Source of the DNA: Bacteroidales bacterium
Lineage (GTDB): Bacteria; Bacteroidota; Bacteroidia; Bacteroidales; F082
Length of the DNA: 64,000 nt
Direction: 5' to 3'
Assembly (NCBI GenBank): GCA_017466405.1
Contig: JAFTUF010000063.1
Coordinates: forward strand, 62,001-126,000
The translations under genes and the position numbers were made by a program. The stretch's first letter is position 1; each line of letters opens with the position of its first letter. The notes below the pieces were generated by a model. That model was not told where the DNA came from and made no database searches. It saw only the letters and a list, made by a program, of their open reading frames with translations. Below, in pieces: positions 8,262 to 18,058 of this stretch.

Positions 8262-10046
8262 TTATTCACCAATCTCGACATGGTCTGACTTATCGAAATA
8301 GTGTGTATGTAAAAGTTCATGCGACTTATGTCCGCATGGTTCTCCAAGAAATTCCTGATACAATTTAATGATTGATGGATTCTCGTGTGACTTACGGATA
8401 GGTTTGTTTCTATCTTCTTCGTATGTTGCATCGAAACGTTTCTTGATGATAGCGCTGTTACCATGATGATAAGGCTGACCTGCGCCGCCGATACAACCGC
8501 CTGGACATGCCATCACTTCAATAGCATGGAACTGCTCTTTGCCTTCGCGTACTCTTTCTAACAATGTACGAGCGTTCTTCAAACCGTGAGCTATACCGAT
8601 ATGAATTGGCGTTCCGTTGAAATCGACCCAAGCATCGCGGATTCCTTCTAAGCCACGCAACTCTGTGAAGTCAATCTTTTCTAATTTCTTGCCTGTAAAC
8701 ACCTCGTATGCTGTACGTGTAGCAGCTTCTATAACACCGCCAGTGACGCCGAAGATGACAGCAGCGCCTGTTGATTCGCCGAGAGGATCGTCGTAGTCTT
8801 GTGGCTCTACTTCTTTAAGGTCTAAGTTGAATTGTTTTATCAAGCGAGCCAACTCACGTGTTGAGAGCACGTAGTCAACATCTGGATTGCCACCGACTTT
8901 GAATTCGTCGCGCTTGCATTCGTATTTCTTAGCAAGACATGGCATGATGGAAACGACTACTAAGTCTTCGCGATTGATACCCATCTTCTCTGCCCAATAG
9001 CTCTTAGCGATTGCACCGAACATCTGTTGTGGTGATTTTGCTGTTGATGGAACGTCAAGCATATCAGGGAAGTTATGTTCGAAGAAGTTGACCCAGCCAG
9101 GGCAGCATGATGTCAATATTGGAAGACGCACTGATGTGTCGCCTTTTGTATATCTGTCGATACGTTGTAGCAATTCTGTTCCTTCTTCCATGATTGTCAA
9201 GTCGGCTGCGAAGTCTGTATCGAATACATAGTCGAAGCCTAACTGACGTAACACTGAAGCCAACTGTCCTGTGACTATTGTTCCAGGTTCCATACCGAAC
9301 TCCTCGCCTATCGCAACGCGTACTGCTGGAGCTGTTTGAACAACGACAGTCTTCTTAGGATCGTTGATAGCCATCATGACGTTACGAGTGTCGTCAACTT
9401 CGCTCAAAGCGCCAACAGGACAAACTTGAACACATTGACCGCACATTACGCATGGAGAGTCAACCATATCTTGTTCAAAAGCTGGAGCTACAACTGCTTG
9501 GAATCCGCGGTTCACAGCTGAAAGGGCGCCAACACTTTGGATGTTGTTACATACGTTTTCGCAGCGACGGCACATGATACATTTGTCAACATCACGGATT
9601 ATTGAAGGTGACATATCGACACGATATGTTGATTGTTCGCCCTTGTAAGGGATTTCACGTATGCCGAGGTTTTGTGCCAATTTCTGCAATTCGCATTGTC
9701 CCGACTTAGCGCAGGTGAGACAGTCTGTCGGGTGGTCGGAGAGAATCAGTTCCACCACGGTGCGACGTGCATTGATGACGCGTTGTGAGTGTGTGAGGAC
9801 TTCCATGCCATCGACACAGTCTGTTGCACAAGCAGGTGCTAAGTTACGGCGAGGTCTGCCGTTGAAATCCTTAACGACTTCCACGACACAGACGCGGCAT
9901 CCACCCGGTTTGTTTTCAAAATTCATTCCTGCCAATTCAAAATAACATAAGGTAGGAATATGTATGCCGGCTTGACGAGCAGCTTTCAAAATGGTTGTGC
10001 CTTCTGCTACTTCAACCTGTTTGTTATCTATTGTGAGTTTTATCAT
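8262..10046 (-). CDS. hydA: [FeFe] hydrogenase catalytic subunit (HydA/HndD type)
   Basis: 594 residues. Domains in order: N-terminal [2Fe-2S] ferredoxin fold (Cys34 and the GGCRVC motif near 48-53), a His-ligated [4Fe-4S] site (HPTDCLTCAKSGQC, about 105-118), two [4Fe-4S] ferredoxin motifs (CIMCRRCENVC and CVMCGQCVQVCP), then the H-cluster domain. All three H-cluster signatures are intact: TSCCPGWVNF, MPCLAKKYE and ACPGGCIGG. It ends in the small-subunit-like region. The enzyme makes or uses H2 with ferredoxin and NAD(H). It lies between the NuoF-like gene (18 bp) and the NuoE-like gene (39 bp), which marks it as the bifurcating trimeric type rather than a monomeric hydrogenase. Confidence 0.95.
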   Translation of the reverse strand: MIKLTIDNKQVEVAEGTTILKAARQAGIHIPTLCYFELAGMNFENKPGGCRVCVVEVVKDFNGRPRRNLAPACATDCVDGMEVLTHSQRVINARRTVVELILSDHPTDCLTCAKSGQCELQKLAQNLGIREIPYKGEQSTYRVDMSPSIIRDVDKCIMCRRCENVCNNIQSVGALSAVNRGFQAVVAPAFEQDMVDSPCVMCGQCVQVCPVGALSEVDDTRNVMMAINDPKKTVVVQTAPAVRVAIGEEFGMEPGTIVTGQLASVLRQLGFDYVFDTDFAADLTIMEEGTELLQRIDRYTKGDTSVRLPILTSCCPGWVNFFEHNFPDMLDVPSTAKSPQQMFGAIAKSYWAEKMGINREDLVVVSIMPCLAKKYECKRDEFKVGGNPDVDYVLSTRELARLIKQFNLDLKEVEPQDYDDPLGESTGAAVIFGVTGGVIEAATRTAYEVFTGKKLEKIDFTELRGLEGIRDAWVDFNGTPIHIGIAHGLKNARTLLERVREGKEQFHAIEVMACPGGCIGGAGQPYHHGNSAIIKKRFDATYEEDRNKPIRKSHENPSIIKLYQEFLGEPCGHKSHELLHTHYFDKSDHVEIGE

Positions 10047-10064
10047 GATTCTATTCCTTTCTAA

Positions 10065-11990
10065 TTATTTGATTGAGATTGCACCGAATTTACATTTTTC
10101 ATAACATGCACCGCACTTGATACATTTGAGGTTGTCGATATGATGTGCCATTTTCTTTTCTCCTGAGATAGCGTCTTGAGGACATACGCGTTTACATGCG
10201 CCGCAGCCAATACACTTGGTAGGATCTATTTCATAACTCATCAACGACTTACATACGCCAGCGCGACATTTCTTATCGACGACGTGTTCGACGTATTCAT
10301 CCCAGAAGTTGTCTAATGTAGAAAGGACTGGGTTTGGTGATGTCTGTCCCAAACCGCATAATGCTGTGTCTTTGATAACACCAGCGAGGTTACGTAACTC
10401 TTGAAGGTCTTGCATCGTTCCATTACCTTTAGTAATCTTATCAAGAATTTCAAGCATACGTTTGTTACCGATACGACATGGTGAGCATTTGCCGCAGCTT
10501 TCTTCGCAAGTAAATTCGAGGTAGAATTTAGATATTGCCACCATACATGATGTCTCGTCCATGACGACCATACCGCCTGAACCCATCATAGAACCTGCTG
10601 CCACCAAGCTATCATAATCGATAGGTGTGTCTAAGTGTTTTTGTGTCAGACAGCCTCCTGAAGGACCACCTGTCTGAACAGCTTTGAACTGACGGTTATT
10701 TTTGATACCGCCACCTATTTCGTATATAATATCGCGGAGTGTTGTTCCCATAGGCACTTCTATCAAACCGACGTTATTGATTTGACCTGCCAATGCGAAC
10801 ACCTTTGTTCCTTTTGATTTTTCTGAGCCTATGCTTGCAAACCAGTCGGCACCTTTAGTGATGATGAGAGGTATGTTAGCAAATGTTTCAACGTTATTAA
10901 CATTAGTTGGTTTTCCGAGGTAACCCGACACTGCTGGGAATGGAGGTTTGAATGTAGGTTCACCGCGTTGACCTTCCATTGAGTGGATGAGAGCTGTCTC
11001 TTCGCCGCAAACGAAAGCGCCGGCGCCATAACGTAGTTCTATGTCGAAGTCGAAGCCGCTGCCGAGGATATCGGTTCCTAGGAGTCCATATTCTCGAGCC
11101 TGACGCAATGCTATCTGGAGGCGTTCGATGGCGAGAGGATATTCAGCGCGGATATATACCAAGCCTTTTGTTGCGCCAATGGCATAGCCGCATATCGCCA
11201 TAGCTTCAATTATTGAGTGAGGGTCGCCTTCCATGATAGAACGGTCCATGAAAGCACCTGGATCACCTTCGTCGGCATTACACACAACGTATTTCTGGTC
11301 GGCGTCGTTCTTAGCACAGAGTCCCCATTTAACACCTGTAGGGAAACCAGCGCCTCCTCTACCGCGGAGTCCTGATGCTGTCACTTCAGATATAACTTCT
11401 TGAGGTGTCATCTCTACCAAGACTTTAGCAAGGCCTTCGTAACCGTCACGTGCTATGAACTCGTCAATATCTTCAGGATTGATAAAGCCGCAGTTACGCA
11501 AAGCTAAACGAAGCTGTTTCTTATAGAATCCCATGTGTTTGGAGTCGGACACATGTTCCTGTGTCTCTGGATCTACATAAAGAAGATCTTTCACCTTACA
11601 ACCTTGAATAATATGCTCTTCGACTATTTGTTTAACATCAGACGGTTTTACTTGGGTGTAAAACGTATTGTCTGGTATCATTTTGACGATAGGTCCTTTT
11701 TCGCAGAATCCGAAGCAGCCTGTCTTTACGACTAAGACTTCATCTTGCAAACCTTTCTCTTTTAGCAATGAATTAAAGTTTGCGACGATTTCGTCACTTG
11801 CTGATGACTTACATCCGGTACCGCCACAACAAAGCACATGCATTCTGATTTTTGCATTTTCTCTATCAGCCATGGCATCTTCAATCTGAATCGACGTTTC
11901 TGGATTTTCACTCTTTTCACGAAGATAGAGATTCGACTGAAGTCTTTTTTTCATTTCCTTCAGTTCAACTAATGATTTAATTTTTGCCAT
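10065..11990 (-). CDS. hydB: [FeFe] hydrogenase NADH-binding subunit, NuoF-like (HydB/HndC type)
   Basis: 641 residues. The N-terminus carries a thioredoxin-like [2Fe-2S] region (CCGGTGC near residue 54, CFGFC near 92). The NuoF core follows with the FMN/NADH glycine-rich motif RGRGGAGFPTG, an SLBB region, and the [4Fe-4S] motif CGKCSPCRIG. The C-terminus adds two ferredoxin motifs, CIGCGACKRVCP and CIKCGACYEKC. This is the electron-bifurcation module that accepts or donates electrons to NAD. It is the first gene of the operon and has a well-placed promoter. Confidence 0.94.
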   Translation of the reverse strand: MAKIKSLVELKEMKKRLQSNLYLREKSENPETSIQIEDAMADRENAKIRMHVLCCGGTGCKSSASDEIVANFNSLLKEKGLQDEVLVVKTGCFGFCEKGPIVKMIPDNTFYTQVKPSDVKQIVEEHIIQGCKVKDLLYVDPETQEHVSDSKHMGFYKKQLRLALRNCGFINPEDIDEFIARDGYEGLAKVLVEMTPQEVISEVTASGLRGRGGAGFPTGVKWGLCAKNDADQKYVVCNADEGDPGAFMDRSIMEGDPHSIIEAMAICGYAIGATKGLVYIRAEYPLAIERLQIALRQAREYGLLGTDILGSGFDFDIELRYGAGAFVCGEETALIHSMEGQRGEPTFKPPFPAVSGYLGKPTNVNNVETFANIPLIITKGADWFASIGSEKSKGTKVFALAGQINNVGLIEVPMGTTLRDIIYEIGGGIKNNRQFKAVQTGGPSGGCLTQKHLDTPIDYDSLVAAGSMMGSGGMVVMDETSCMVAISKFYLEFTCEESCGKCSPCRIGNKRMLEILDKITKGNGTMQDLQELRNLAGVIKDTALCGLGQTSPNPVLSTLDNFWDEYVEHVVDKKCRAGVCKSLMSYEIDPTKCIGCGACKRVCPQDAISGEKKMAHHIDNLKCIKCGACYEKCKFGAISIK

Positions 11991-12028
11991 CTCAATTTAA
12001 TGTTTGTTAATGTATTAGTATGATGTGG

Positions 12029-12036
12029 CAAATATA
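12029..12036 (-). promoter_or_regulatory. Promoter of the hydrogenase operon
   Basis: Minus-strand TATATTTG (TAnnTTTG) 38 bp before the hydB start, with a TTG triplet 19 bp further upstream (12056-12058). This is the expected -33/-7 layout. Confidence 0.65.
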
Positions 12037-12064
12037 ACAAATCATTTTTTCATTTCAAATATCT

Positions 12065-12658
12065 TTATTGATTTTTTTCAGGATTATTTTTAGGCATATT
12101 ATTGAGACTAAACTCGCAGCCACAATACTTTTGATTATAGAAATTATATTCCTTTATTATCTCTATGCGGCGCTCGCTCAAGCCGCCTTTACGCCAGTTC
12201 TGCGCCCAAAAAGTTACATCGGGGAAATGACTCTGGGCAAACAATCCTGCTTCTTCAATTTGTTCCAACGATTTCCATCTACTCGATGCCAAGGTAGTGG
12301 TGAAGGCTGTTATTCCTCTCTCGTGTGCGAATTTCGCTGTCTCCAAAAGACGCAGCTTAAAACATTTGAGGCAGCGCGGGCTTCTCTCCGGTTCTTTTTC
12401 CAAACCTTTCATCTCAGAAAGCCAAGCTTCATGATTATAGTCGGCATCGACAATTTCCAATCCCAAACTCTCCGCATAACGAGTACACTCGTCTTTTCTG
12501 ATGTTATATTCCTCTTCCGGAAATATGTTGGGATTGCAATAAAAAATAAGAGGCATGATGCCATTCTGCATCATGCACTCTATTATTGCCGAGGAACAAG
12601 GAGCGCAACATGTGTGAAGAACGACTTGTTTGCCTCCACCTGGCACTTCTATGTTCAT
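12065..12658 (-). CDS. queH: Epoxyqueuosine reductase QueH
   Basis: 197 residues from the ATG at 12658; a TTG six codons earlier is the other possible start. The CCAPC motif (residues 17-21), the FYCNPNIFP stretch, the RCLKCF pair and the TTLASSRWKS motif are those of the QueH (formerly DUF208) family. QueH performs the last step of queuosine synthesis, reducing epoxyqueuosine in tRNA, and replaces QueG. It follows the T9SS paralogue gene by 21 bp and ends 29 bp before the hydrogenase promoter. Confidence 0.9.
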   Translation of the reverse strand: MNIEVPGGGKQVVLHTCCAPCSSAIIECMMQNGIMPLIFYCNPNIFPEEEYNIRKDECTRYAESLGLEIVDADYNHEAWLSEMKGLEKEPERSPRCLKCFKLRLLETAKFAHERGITAFTTTLASSRWKSLEQIEEAGLFAQSHFPDVTFWAQNWRKGGLSERRIEIIKEYNFYNQKYCGCEFSLNNMPKNNPEKNQ

Positions 12659-12679
12659 CTTTTTCTTCAATTTCAATTA

Positions 12680-13846
12680 TCAGTCTTTAACGATTTTTTG
12701 AACTGCTGTTGCGCCGTTGCTGTGTAATCTCAAGAAGTAGATACCATTTGAGTAGTTACTCATGTCAACTTTTACAGAGTTTCTAACTTCTGTAGCATAG
12801 ATTTCTCTTCCGTAGATGTCAAGAACTTCAACGTAATCAAGTTTTTCTGATTCAATCATTACGTAATCTTGAGCTGGATTAGGATAGATTCTTGAGCTTG
12901 TAACAATGCTGTTGACAGATGTTGTATCGTCATCGCCACCGCCATTTTGAAGTACTTCATATAATAAGAGGTAGTCGCAAACATATACAAGACCGCCACT
13001 TGTTTGGTCTATTGTCCAGTATTCGTATGAGGTCAACATATTATGCATCACAGGAAGTGTTGGGAAGTCATTTTCAGGATTTGGATAGAAATAGATGTCT
13101 TCAGCCAAAACTTTGTCATCATATTCATAAACTCTTCTGTCTTGAACTTGACCTGATGGAGTTACCAATTCAACTTTTGTACAGTTACCGACTTCGTCGA
13201 ATTCATACATTTCCATTGATTGCATAGTCCAATCATTGATTTCCAAATTCCACGTGTAGATATGTTTCTCAACCATATTGCCATTATCGTCATAGTAATA
13301 TTCGATAAGGAAGTCATTTTGGAAAACTCCTGTAAAAGGATTTGTTGAAACCAATTCTGCTGCTAACTGACCTTGTTCATTATATGAATATTCACCTTTT
13401 TGATAAACTATATCAACGAAGAATAATTCCCAACCTGTTTTGTTGCCTTCTTCATCATAGAAATATGTATAAATACCACCGAGGTTTGGTTCGCCAGCAT
13501 ATACGTTGTAATTTGTACGTGAAGTTCTCAAATTCATTTCGTTGTAAGTATATTCAACCCAACAAACTAATTCCCACACACCATTAAGAAGTTGATAAGT
13601 GTCGATTTTTGTAATGTTGCCATTAGCATCATAACGAAGAGAGTCGATAACTTCCATTGCTGGTTGTTCCAACAAGTCTACTTCATGGATGGCTATCATA
13701 TCAGAGCCATCAGGTGTCAAATATTGATAATCTAATGTTTCAAGAGCATCTTCTGACATGAAAGAGTCGATGCGGTAAGAATAGCTTTTTTGTGCAAATG
13801 TTGGTAAAGCTAAAACAACCAACAACATAAGTAAAAATCTTCTCAT
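12680..13846 (-). CDS. Secreted YD-like repeat protein with T9SS sorting domain
   Basis: 388 residues. Signal peptide (MRRFLLMLLVVLALPTFAQ), then a region rich in tyrosine-aspartate turns (LRYDANGNITK, YFYDEEGNKTG, YEYDDK) that resembles loose YD/RHS-type strands, then a type A T9SS sorting domain beginning IYPNPAQDYVMIES and ending VQKIVKD. Function unknown. It is a close paralogue of the gene starting at 14092, which runs in the opposite direction. The two share the CW-DYTYNEM-LR segment and the whole C-terminus. Confidence 0.85.
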   Translation of the reverse strand: MRRFLLMLLVVLALPTFAQKSYSYRIDSFMSEDALETLDYQYLTPDGSDMIAIHEVDLLEQPAMEVIDSLRYDANGNITKIDTYQLLNGVWELVCWVEYTYNEMNLRTSRTNYNVYAGEPNLGGIYTYFYDEEGNKTGWELFFVDIVYQKGEYSYNEQGQLAAELVSTNPFTGVFQNDFLIEYYYDDNGNMVEKHIYTWNLEINDWTMQSMEMYEFDEVGNCTKVELVTPSGQVQDRRVYEYDDKVLAEDIYFYPNPENDFPTLPVMHNMLTSYEYWTIDQTSGGLVYVCDYLLLYEVLQNGGGDDDTTSVNSIVTSSRIYPNPAQDYVMIESEKLDYVEVLDIYGREIYATEVRNSVKVDMSNYSNGIYFLRLHSNGATAVQKIVKD

Positions 13847-13905
13847 GATTTAATTTAAGTTTAATGATTTAATTAACGTTTATTTTTATGATTTAATAAT
13901 GGCTG

Positions 13906-13913
13906 CAAAGATA
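13906..13913 (-). promoter_or_regulatory. -7 box for the minus-strand T9SS paralogue
   Basis: TATCTTTG on the minus strand, 60 bp before the start codon, inside the 245-bp gap between the divergent paralogues. Confidence 0.5.
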
Positions 13914-14015
13914 ACATCTTTTTCATTAGAAAAAAGAAAAAAATCGAACATTATTTAATAAAAAAAACGCTATAAACTTTATCTGATTTTAATACATCCC
14001 AACAGAAAAAAGTAT

Positions 14016-14023
14016 TACATTTG
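14016..14023 (+). promoter_or_regulatory. -7 box for the plus-strand T9SS paralogue
   Basis: TACATTTG on the plus strand, 69 bp before the start codon; no clear -33 TTG is seen. Confidence 0.5.
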
Positions 14024-14091
14024 CATGCGCTCGAAAGCATCATATTTTTGAAATAAATAAACTAATCTTAATCATTAATAAATTCAAAAAA

Positions 14092-15237
14092 ATGAAAAAA
14101 AATTTACTTATGTTTATGCTATTGGCAATGATTGTTACGCCAATGTTAGCTCAGGGAGATTACCAATACCGTATCTCTTTATTTATGTCTGATGATGGTT
14201 TTATAGCAAACGGTTATCAGTATTCCTCATCAACAGGTACAGACCTTCAGGGCGTACACAGAATCGATTTAGCTCAAGGTTTGGAATTAATTGACACTCT
14301 CGTTTATGATAATGATGGTCGTATTATTTCTGTACAAACTCATCAGCTCTTCGATTATGGATGGCGTAAAGTATGCTGGATTGATTACACTTACAATGAG
14401 ATGGGCTTAAGAGCTACACGTAAAAACTACAACGACTTCGGTGATGGCGCTGGCGGACTCCTCGGCGGAACTTACTATTACACATACGACAATGAAGGCA
14501 AATTAATTCAAAGAGACTTGGAGTTCAATAATTATATGTATGAGAAAATTGAATATACCTACAACGAACAAGGTCTTCTTGAATCTGAACTCACTATGAT
14601 TGACGCTTTCATAGGAACATACGAAAACAGCGTACTCTTAGAATACGCTTACGATGACAACAACAACCTCATCACTACAACATCATACACATGGCAATAC
14701 GACTGGTATATCCACGCTTGCTTCGCTCAAGAATATGACGAATTCGGCAATTGTATTATTGCACAGACTTTTAGTCCTGAAGGTCTAACTCTTGAAAAGA
14801 GAGTTTACCAATATGATATGGATGTCACAAACGATAAAATCTTCCATTTCATAGACCCAGAAGGTGGATTCCCAACACTTCCTCAAATGCATAACAAATT
14901 GGATGCTTATGAACATTGGTCAGTAAATCAAAACACAGGCGAACTCGTTTATCTCAGAGACTATTTGTTTACGTATGATGTGATAGGTGATGATGTTGCT
15001 GAAAACGAAAGCCCTGTCAAGGCACAGATATATCCAAACCCAACTCAAGATTTCGTTACCATCGAATCGGAAGACGTTGACTTCGTACAAGTATTAGACT
15101 TCAGCGGTAGAGTATTGTTCGCTACTGAAACAAGCGGCTCTTTAACTATCGACATGAACGAGTATGAAGCAGGTGTATATTTCGTGAAATTACATAGCAA
15201 CGGTTCTACATCAGTTCAAAAAGTTATCAAGAAATAA
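14092..15237 (+). CDS. Secreted YD-like repeat protein with T9SS sorting domain (divergent paralogue)
   Basis: 381 residues with a signal peptide (MKKNLLMFMLLAMIVTPMLAQ), YD-like strands (LVYDNDGRIIS, YTYDNEGKLIQ, YAYDDNNNLIT) and a T9SS sorting domain starting IYPNPTQDFVTIES and ending VQKVIKK. It aligns almost end to end with the protein encoded at 12680-13846, including SLFMSDDGF/DSFMSEDAL and FPTLP-MHNKL/ML. A strong terminator follows immediately. Function unknown; probably a cell-surface or released protein. Confidence 0.85.
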   Translation: MKKNLLMFMLLAMIVTPMLAQGDYQYRISLFMSDDGFIANGYQYSSSTGTDLQGVHRIDLAQGLELIDTLVYDNDGRIISVQTHQLFDYGWRKVCWIDYTYNEMGLRATRKNYNDFGDGAGGLLGGTYYYTYDNEGKLIQRDLEFNNYMYEKIEYTYNEQGLLESELTMIDAFIGTYENSVLLEYAYDDNNNLITTTSYTWQYDWYIHACFAQEYDEFGNCIIAQTFSPEGLTLEKRVYQYDMDVTNDKIFHFIDPEGGFPTLPQMHNKLDAYEHWSVNQNTGELVYLRDYLFTYDVIGDDVAENESPVKAQIYPNPTQDFVTIESEDVDFVQVLDFSGRVLFATETSGSLTIDMNEYEAGVYFVKLHSNGSTSVQKVIKK

Positions 15238-15253
15238 TTTTCATTATCAATAT

Positions 15254-15290
15254 AAAAAGGCGTGATACATTTTGCATCACGCCTTTTTTT
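15254..15290 (+). terminator. Rho-independent terminator
   Basis: Stem GGCGTGAT/ATCACGCC around an ACATTTTGC loop region, followed by seven T. It starts 17 bp after the stop codon of the T9SS paralogue. The A run on the other side would let it work for the convergent DUF368 gene as well. Confidence 0.85.
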
Positions 15291-15305
15291 GTCTATGTCT
15301 GCTCA

Positions 15306-16271
15306 TTACATACTAAGTTCCCTTTCTTGTTTTCTCTGAGCTTTTCTCATTTGTCTTCTCTTCATCCTCTCTTCTTTCTTCTTGGAATAATAACTCAATA
15401 TCAAGACTAAGGAAGCGCCAACTATAGCCATCACCAACGCCATAACGAACTGTCCGTTCATCGGAGGCAGATGGAAAGTATAGTCGTACATTCCAGGCAA
15501 AACTTCTTTCCAAGGATAAACAACAGGAAGACTTCCTATCATAAATCCCGACAAAACCGACAATGTCTCATTTCTGAATTTCTTCATCAGCCATGACAAA
15601 AGATACGATATTGAGATGATACTGATGACTGCACCTATTACAAAAGGCAACAATATCATCATGCCTTCACTGAATGTAGAGAGTTTTGCGATAGCTGGCA
15701 ATGCGTGAGTGACTATAAGTTCATAATTACCCATCACCATCATAAGGTGTGAACCAGAGATTCCAGGCACTATCATTCCCAAAGAACCTACAATTCCACA
15801 GAGCATCAAATAAAGAAAATTATCGTTTGGATATGGGTTGCTTTTTATAGAGAGGAAAAAAGAGATAGCCGCTGCAACTATCATAAGAAGAATCATTTTG
15901 GTAGATTTCTTTCCTATCATGCCGAGGACATAAACCACCGACGCTATTATCAATCCCATAAAGAAGGCGTATGCCAAGGCTTCATATTGTTTGAAGATAG
16001 CTTTGAGCGAGATGGCTGTCAGTATCATTCCTGCCATAATGCCAAATATCAATGTCAACAAGAATTTAATGTCAGTCCTTTTGGCAAATTCAGAGAACTC
16101 ACCTTTAAATAACAATTTGAACGCTTTCAAATTCAACGATTTTATCGAATTTATAAAGCGTTCAAAAACACCTATGATAAGGGAAACTGTTCCACTTGAT
16201 ACAGGAATGACATTCACTATTCCCATTGCCATTCCCTTAAAAAAAGTCGAGATGTATTGTCTTGTTGTCAT
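15306..16271 (-). CDS. DUF368 membrane protein, probable polyprenyl-phosphate transporter (PopT type)
   Basis: 321 residues with about eight to nine hydrophobic segments and a basic C-terminal tail (KKKEERMKRRQMRKAQRK). The N-terminal MGIVNVIPVSSGTVSLIIGVF and the internal GIVGSLGMIVPGISGSH are the paired family motifs of DUF368. Members of this family have been shown to recycle undecaprenyl phosphate across the membrane for cell-wall and surface-polymer synthesis. The first motif has SSGT where VSGGT is usual. The gene stands alone, convergent with the T9SS paralogue. Confidence 0.85.
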   Translation of the reverse strand: MTTRQYISTFFKGMAMGIVNVIPVSSGTVSLIIGVFERFINSIKSLNLKAFKLLFKGEFSEFAKRTDIKFLLTLIFGIMAGMILTAISLKAIFKQYEALAYAFFMGLIIASVVYVLGMIGKKSTKMILLMIVAAAISFFLSIKSNPYPNDNFLYLMLCGIVGSLGMIVPGISGSHLMMVMGNYELIVTHALPAIAKLSTFSEGMMILLPFVIGAVISIISISYLLSWLMKKFRNETLSVLSGFMIGSLPVVYPWKEVLPGMYDYTFHLPPMNGQFVMALVMAIVGASLVLILSYYSKKKEERMKRRQMRKAQRKQERELSM

Positions 16272-16418
16272 ATTTGTTGTTTTGCCCGAATTGCTTCAAG
16301 TTTCATTCCACAAAACGCAAAAAAATAACTTTTGTTTTACATTAATTAAAATATTTTTACAAAAAGATTTTTTTGATAAACGAAGAAGGACACGTCGTTC
16401 AACGTATCCTTCTAATTC

Positions 16419-18023
16419 TTAATCTGACACTGGTCTCACAGGTTGCCCATAACATCTGTCATCATATCCCATACTAAGATTCAACTCCATATCAAAGAAG
16501 AAATCATACGAATAATTCTCATAACTGCTAATAGGAGTCGATGTCCAATAATAACCAAAGTCTTGCATATAGAATAACGTTCCATATTGATAACCAGAGA
16601 TAGGCATAAAGATATGATTTCCGTTAGGTCCAGTCACTTTCTTTCCTCCCACTCCGTCGCGTACTTCCCATTCCCAAGTACAATTATTCATCAACTCTTC
16701 GAACTCTTCTTTTGTAGGCATTCGCCATGATGAACCCCATTCTGCACTTGCTGCATCATATTCCGGATTGCCAGAAATGTCTTCCATATTGAGTTGGTAT
16801 GTTGTGCAGTTTGATTCCGTATATTCTGCCTTAGTAACGATTTCTCCCCACGCATAAATATTGCCAACTTCTGTTGGAGACGACGCTCCTACATTATGTG
16901 TTGCCCACCTCACTCCACTAGGTAAACCCAAATCGACATATTCATATCCGTTGATAGTTCCGTCATCTTGTGTAGTGAAATACAAATGTTCACCTGTTGT
17001 CTTGCCCTCACTATTGATAGCGTATGCATATACCCAATACTCAGTATTCGGAAGCAATCCTGGTAAGGTATATGTAAAAGTTCCTACACCTGCACCGACT
17101 TCTACACTATAATCTTCAATTGTAGAATCATCCTCGAGATGGCATTTATTCCATACGAAACCGCGAGATGTCACTTCAGCTCCTCCATCAGATACCACTT
17201 CACCTGTAACAACAGCAGCATAAGATGTCATGTCTGAAACCGAGACCGTCACCACCTCTGGAAGTTCAATTGTCACTTCTTCCAATGTCGTGAAAGAAAG
17301 TTCTTCTCCATATTCAGTACCTTTTTCATTGGTTGCGTACGCTCTCACGTAATATGTCTTGTTAGGATATAATTCTGTTATTTCAGATGTAAATTCTCCA
17401 ATACCCTTGCCATCTCTTGTATGGTTATGACATAATGTAGGATAATGATTTACGCTCCAACAAACACCGCGTGAAATAACTTCAGCTCCTCCATCAGAGA
17501 CTACATTACTACTTACGACAGCAGAAACACAGCTTACGCTATCCACCGACACAGTAGAAACTGTTGGATGTAAAATTTCGATTTCTTCTTCATCATCACC
17601 GTCATCATCTGGTTCTTCGGGATTCTCTGGTTCTTCAGGTTCTTCTGGATTATTGTCCTCTGTATTCAATGTCATGAAGCTTAATTCCTCACCGTATGAT
17701 ATTCCAATGCTGTTAATAGCGTACGCTCTGACATAATAAGTTGTACTGTCGTCCAAATCAAACATATTTGAAACAAACGTTCCGACACCGCTACCATCAT
17801 TGGTGCGATTGTCGTCAAGAGTAGGATTTTGATTTAAGCTCCAACATACGCCTCTTGAAGTGACATCAGAACCTCCATCGGAAATGACATTACCACCACA
17901 AACAGCCGAGTTTTCTGTTATTTCTGTAATCGCAACAGTTCCAACCGTTGGAACAACTGGATCAGGCTTACATGAAAACATAATGCAAGCGAGACTTAAG
18001 ATTAAAAGCAAATTTTTCTTCAT
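16419..18023 (-). CDS. Lipoprotein with three FN3-like modules and a FISUMP domain
   Basis: 534 residues from the ATG at 18023, chosen because it gives a lipoprotein signal (MKKNLLLILSLACIMFSC, lipobox ending at Cys18). Three modules follow, each with the wording GG-EVTSRGVCWS, NPT, GxGxFTS, LxPNTTYYVRAYAxNxxG and SFTT. An acidic PE-rich linker (about 122-150) separates modules one and two. The C-terminus (GYEYVDLGLPSGVRWATHNVG onward) is a Fibrobacter succinogenes major paralogous (FISUMP) domain with its WGxxWRMPTKEEFEEL motif. Predicted surface-exposed lipoprotein of unknown function. It is a modular relative of the lipoproteins at 23292 and 43563. Confidence 0.85.
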   Translation of the reverse strand: MKKNLLLILSLACIMFSCKPDPVVPTVGTVAITEITENSAVCGGNVISDGGSDVTSRGVCWSLNQNPTLDDNRTNDGSGVGTFVSNMFDLDDSTTYYVRAYAINSIGISYGEELSFMTLNTEDNNPEEPEEPENPEEPDDDGDDEEEIEILHPTVSTVSVDSVSCVSAVVSSNVVSDGGAEVISRGVCWSVNHYPTLCHNHTRDGKGIGEFTSEITELYPNKTYYVRAYATNEKGTEYGEELSFTTLEEVTIELPEVVTVSVSDMTSYAAVVTGEVVSDGGAEVTSRGFVWNKCHLEDDSTIEDYSVEVGAGVGTFTYTLPGLLPNTEYWVYAYAINSEGKTTGEHLYFTTQDDGTINGYEYVDLGLPSGVRWATHNVGASSPTEVGNIYAWGEIVTKAEYTESNCTTYQLNMEDISGNPEYDAASAEWGSSWRMPTKEEFEELMNNCTWEWEVRDGVGGKKVTGPNGNHIFMPISGYQYGTLFYMQDFGYYWTSTPISSYENYSYDFFFDMELNLSMGYDDRCYGQPVRPVSD

Positions 18024-18058
18024 GTTACTATAAATAAATGTCAATTTTTCAATCTTTC

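Noticed and set aside
8243..11889. Open frames on the opposite strand or shifted frames within the hydrogenase genes
   Set aside because: They lie wholly inside strongly conserved genes, have no recognisable product and no promoter. Similar antisense frames over ffh, ftcD, ftsK, lpxD and others were rejected for the same reason.
12068..12727. 219-codon frame antisense to queH
   Set aside because: It overlaps queH almost completely and its translation shows no family motif; queH has all catalytic motifs.
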